Source: Clostridiales bacterium (GTDB lineage Bacteria > Bacillota > Clostridia > Christensenellales > Borkfalkiaceae). From it: a stretch of DNA of 7,849 bases. The translations under genes were made by a program, and so were the position numbers. Of the stretch, positions 6,033 through 7,849 are shown piece after piece. Each line of letters begins with the position of its first letter. Positions within the stretch are counted from its first letter, which is position 1. Below the pieces are notes generated by a model. The model searched no databases and was not told the DNA's origin. It worked only from the letters and a program-made list of their open reading frames with translations. The stretch spans positions 1 through 7,849 of the forward strand of contig SVIK01000067.1 of assembly GCA_015069525.1 (NCBI GenBank), read 5' to 3'.

Positions 6033-7232
6033 ATGATAAACGAAAAAATGTATGCGCTTGGTAGTAAGCGTTCTAGTATTAGAGAGATTTTTGAATACGC
6101 AAAGACGCGCGCGCAGGAAATCGGCGCGGAAAACGTGTTTGATTTTTCTATTGGCAATCCGTCCGTACCTGCTCCTGACGCGGTGAACGAAACGATTGAA
6201 AAGCTCGTAAAGGAAATGCCTTCCGTGGCGCTCCACGGCTACACCTCCGCGCAAGGGGATAAGACGGCGCGCGACACGATTGCATCCAATTATTCCAAAC
6301 GTTTTGGCGTGGCGATTTCGGGGGACGATTTGTATATGACCTGCGGTGCCGCTGCGTCTTTGACCATTACCTTGCACGCGCTTCACGAAGAGGGGGACGA
6401 AGTAATCGTTTTTGCTCCTTACTTTGCTGAATACAAGGTGTTTGTGGAAGGTTCGGGCGCAAAATTAGTCGTTCTTTCCTCGGACGATAAGACGATGTTG
6501 CCTGATTTTACCGCTTTGAAAAAAGCTATCAATCAAAATACGAAAGCGGTGCTTATCAATTCCCCCAACAACCCTTCCGGCGTTGTGTACGGCGAGGATA
6601 CTATGCAAACGCTTTGCGATATCCTTAAAGAAAAATCGGCAGAGTTTGGCAAACGCATTTTCTTGATTTCGGACGAGCCGTACAGAGAACTTATTTACGA
6701 TAAGAAAACGACGGTCGTTTCACCGATGCGCTACTATGACGACAGTATCGTTTGTTATTCGTATTCCAAATCGCTCTCGCTTCCTGGCGAACGAATCGGG
6801 TATATCGCAGTCAATCCCCGTATGGTAAATGCCAAGACGGTGTATGCGTCGGTGTGCGGGGCGGGGCGTTCGCTTGGCTTTGTCTGTGCGCCTGCGCTCT
6901 TTCAAAGAGTAGTTGCAAGTTGCGACGGTATGACGGCGGATTTGAGTATTTACAAGCGCAATAGAGATTTACTTTATAACGCGCTTACGGAATACGGTTT
7001 TACCTGTATCTATCCAGACGGGGCGTTTTATCTGTTTATGAAAGCGGGCGAAGCTGACGCGAAAGCCTTTTGCGAGCGTGCGAAAAAGCACGAACTTCTC
7101 TTTGTGGCAGGGGACGATTTCGGTTATCCTGGTTGGGTGCGTATCGCCTACTGTGTGCAGACGGAACAAATTGAGCGCGCGTTGCCGTTGTTTAAGGCGC
7201 TCGCGGAAGAATATCGGCTCGGCGAAAAATAA
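6033..7232 (+). CDS. Class I PLP-dependent aminotransferase
   Basis: This enzyme should transfer an amino group between an amino acid and a 2-oxo acid using pyridoxal phosphate, in the cytoplasm. From ATG 6033 it has 399 residues, normal for fold-type I aminotransferases. I chose this start because GAGGG (6021-6025) lies 7 bases upstream; the frame is open back to a TTG at 5970, but that lies in the promoter region. Visible active-site elements: IGNPSVPAP near the N-terminus, GYTSAQG, NSPNNPSG with Asn180, ISDEPY with Asp214 (pairs with the PLP ring nitrogen) and Tyr217, SYSKSLSLPGERIGY with Lys246 (the PLP Schiff-base lysine), and GWVRIAYC with Arg370 (substrate carboxylate). The wording of these motifs matches a clostridial subfamily usually annotated only as an aminotransferase or as aspartate/alanine aminotransferase. 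The substrate cannot be fixed from sequence, and the neighbours give no pathway clue. It has its own promoter and terminator. Confidence 0.95.
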   Translation: MINEKMYALGSKRSSIREIFEYAKTRAQEIGAENVFDFSIGNPSVPAPDAVNETIEKLVKEMPSVALHGYTSAQGDKTARDTIASNYSKRFGVAISGDDLYMTCGAAASLTITLHALHEEGDEVIVFAPYFAEYKVFVEGSGAKLVVLSSDDKTMLPDFTALKKAINQNTKAVLINSPNNPSGVVYGEDTMQTLCDILKEKSAEFGKRIFLISDEPYRELIYDKKTTVVSPMRYYDDSIVCYSYSKSLSLPGERIGYIAVNPRMVNAKTVYASVCGAGRSLGFVCAPALFQRVVASCDGMTADLSIYKRNRDLLYNALTEYGFTCIYPDGAFYLFMKAGEADAKAFCERAKKHELLFVAGDDFGYPGWVRIAYCVQTEQIERALPLFKALAEEYRLGEK

Positions 7233-7240
7233 AAACGAAG

Positions 7241-7269
7241 ACGTCCCTCCTACGGAGGGGCGTTTATAA
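7241..7269 (+). terminator. Intrinsic terminator after the aminotransferase gene
   Basis: A 10-bp stem with one G-T wobble (ACGTCCCTCC 7241-7250 with GGAGGGGCGT 7254-7263) closes a TAC loop. The tail TTTATAATT is a poor T tract, so read-through is possible even though the stem is strong. Confidence 0.8.
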
Positions 7270-7302
7270 TTGTAAGATGGTTCGTGTTTTTTGTATAAAA
7301 CA

Positions 7303-7321
7303 GTTATTCTTTACAAATAAC
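7303..7321. repeat. Short inverted repeat upstream of the lipoprotein promoter
   Basis: GTTATT (7303-7308) and AATAAC (7316-7321) are perfect inverted arms around a 7-base spacer, ending one base before the -35 box of the next gene. This is the size and position of a regulator site, but AT-rich DNA makes chance a real explanation. Confidence 0.25.
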
Positions 7322-7322
7322 C

Positions 7323-7351
7323 TTGCTTTTTGTTGTAAAATAATATATACT
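7323..7351 (+). promoter_or_regulatory. Candidate promoter of the lipoprotein gene
   Basis: TTGCTT (7323-7328) and TATACT (7346-7351) are separated by 17 bases. The -10 is good (five of six) and the -35 weak (only TTG matches). Transcription would start near 7358, about 29 bases before the ATG at 7387. The weak -35 suggests an activator or low basal expression. Confidence 0.6.
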
Positions 7352-7386
7352 GTTAAAATAGGAAAATACCGAATAAGGGGGCAAAT

Positions 7387-7849
7387 ATGAAAAGAAAACT
7401 GCGCGGTATAGTATTGGCGTTGGCAATGTCGGCTGTGGTTGCGGTGGGCGTAGCTTGCGGTGACGAAGGGATTACAAACGGCGACAATGATAATAATACC
7501 AATCAAGAACAACCGCTACCGCTTACGCAATTGACGAAACCATCGGTGACGGTGGATAAAAACGGGCTTGCAACGTGGGAAACGGTGGTGGGAGCCGTTC
7601 GTTATGCGTATAAAATCAACGGGGGAGAAGAGGTAGAAACAACGCTCCGTGAAGTGCTTTTGAAAGACGGCGATGAAATTAGGGTGAAAGCGATTGGCGA
7701 CGGTAAAAAATATGAGGATAGTAGCTATTGTTCGTCGGTGGAATACGTATATGAAGCGCCCTTGTACGATGGGGAAATCAATAAAGGGCCTGTTGTTTTG
7801 ACACTCAACGCATTGGATACGGTGGATAGCGCAACGGTTTTGTCGGGTG
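7387..7849 (+). CDS. Secreted lipoprotein with FN3-like domain (3' end outside window)
   Basis: The ATG at 7387 is preceded by AAGGGGG (7375-7381) with a 5-base spacer, and the frame stays open for 154 codons to the right edge. Residues 1-23 form a lipoprotein signal peptide: a basic start (KRKLR), a hydrophobic core of Ala, Val and Leu, and VGVAC with Cys24 as the predicted lipid-modified residue; Gly at -3 is less usual than Leu but allowed. Residues 25-45 are an Asn/Asp/Gln-rich linker typical of exported lipoproteins. Residues about 47-125 look like a fibronectin type III-like beta domain: KPSVTVDKNGLATWETV, then GAVRYAYKINGGE, then LLKDGDEIRVKAIGDG, the spacing seen in clostridial surface proteins. 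It is probably anchored on the outer face of the membrane. The rest, and so the function, lies beyond the window. Confidence 0.85.
   Translation, partial: MKRKLRGIVLALAMSAVVAVGVACGDEGITNGDNDNNTNQEQPLPLTQLTKPSVTVDKNGLATWETVVGAVRYAYKINGGEEVETTLREVLLKDGDEIRVKAIGDGKKYEDSSYCSSVEYVYEAPLYDGEINKGPVVLTLNALDTVDSATVLSG

Noticed and set aside
3687..7278. TTGTAAGATG occurring at 3687 and again at 7269
   Set aside because: Ten bases shared between two AT-rich intergenic regions, placed differently relative to the promoters, with no further similarity around them.

Overview
The window reads as a stretch of chromosome from an anaerobic low-to-mid GC Firmicute, most likely a member of the Clostridia. I infer this from three things: the bacterial-type pyruvate, phosphate dikinase, the DegV and aminotransferase subfamilies, whose motifs are the ones I know from gut Clostridia, and the sigma-A-type promoters with strong Shine-Dalgarno sites. 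I cannot name a genus. All six genes lie on the + strand.

Layout: (1) the 3' part of an Mrr-like restriction endonuclease gene, entering from the left edge and closed by a strong hairpin terminator; (2) ppdK (971-3616), a complete 881-residue pyruvate, phosphate dikinase with its own promoter and a roughly 95-nt leader; (3) a 370-residue phage-type protein (3757-4869) with a DUF1351-like N-terminal half, an acidic linker and a small C-terminal helix-turn-helix-like module; (4) a DegV-family fatty-acid-binding protein (5022-5921); (5) a class I PLP-dependent aminotransferase (6033-7232); (6) the 5' part of a lipoprotein gene (7387 to the right edge) with a FN3-like domain.

Five of the six genes have a visible promoter just upstream (the first gene's start is outside the window), and four of the five gene ends in view have a convincing intrinsic terminator. 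The region is therefore a row of single-gene transcription units rather than an operon. The genes share no obvious pathway: ppdK belongs to central carbon metabolism, DegV to lipid metabolism, the aminotransferase to amino-acid metabolism, and the nuclease and phage-type protein are accessory.

The most unusual element is the phage-type gene, which sits alone between two housekeeping genes, is clearly more AT-rich than them and uses codons they avoid. ppdK uses no TTA, CTA or TCA codons over all 881 codons, which leaves a 908-residue open frame on the opposite strand as a by-product. I found no rRNA, tRNA, CRISPR array, insertion sequence or recognised riboswitch, and no convincing multi-gene novel system. 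Every gap between genes is under 250 bases.
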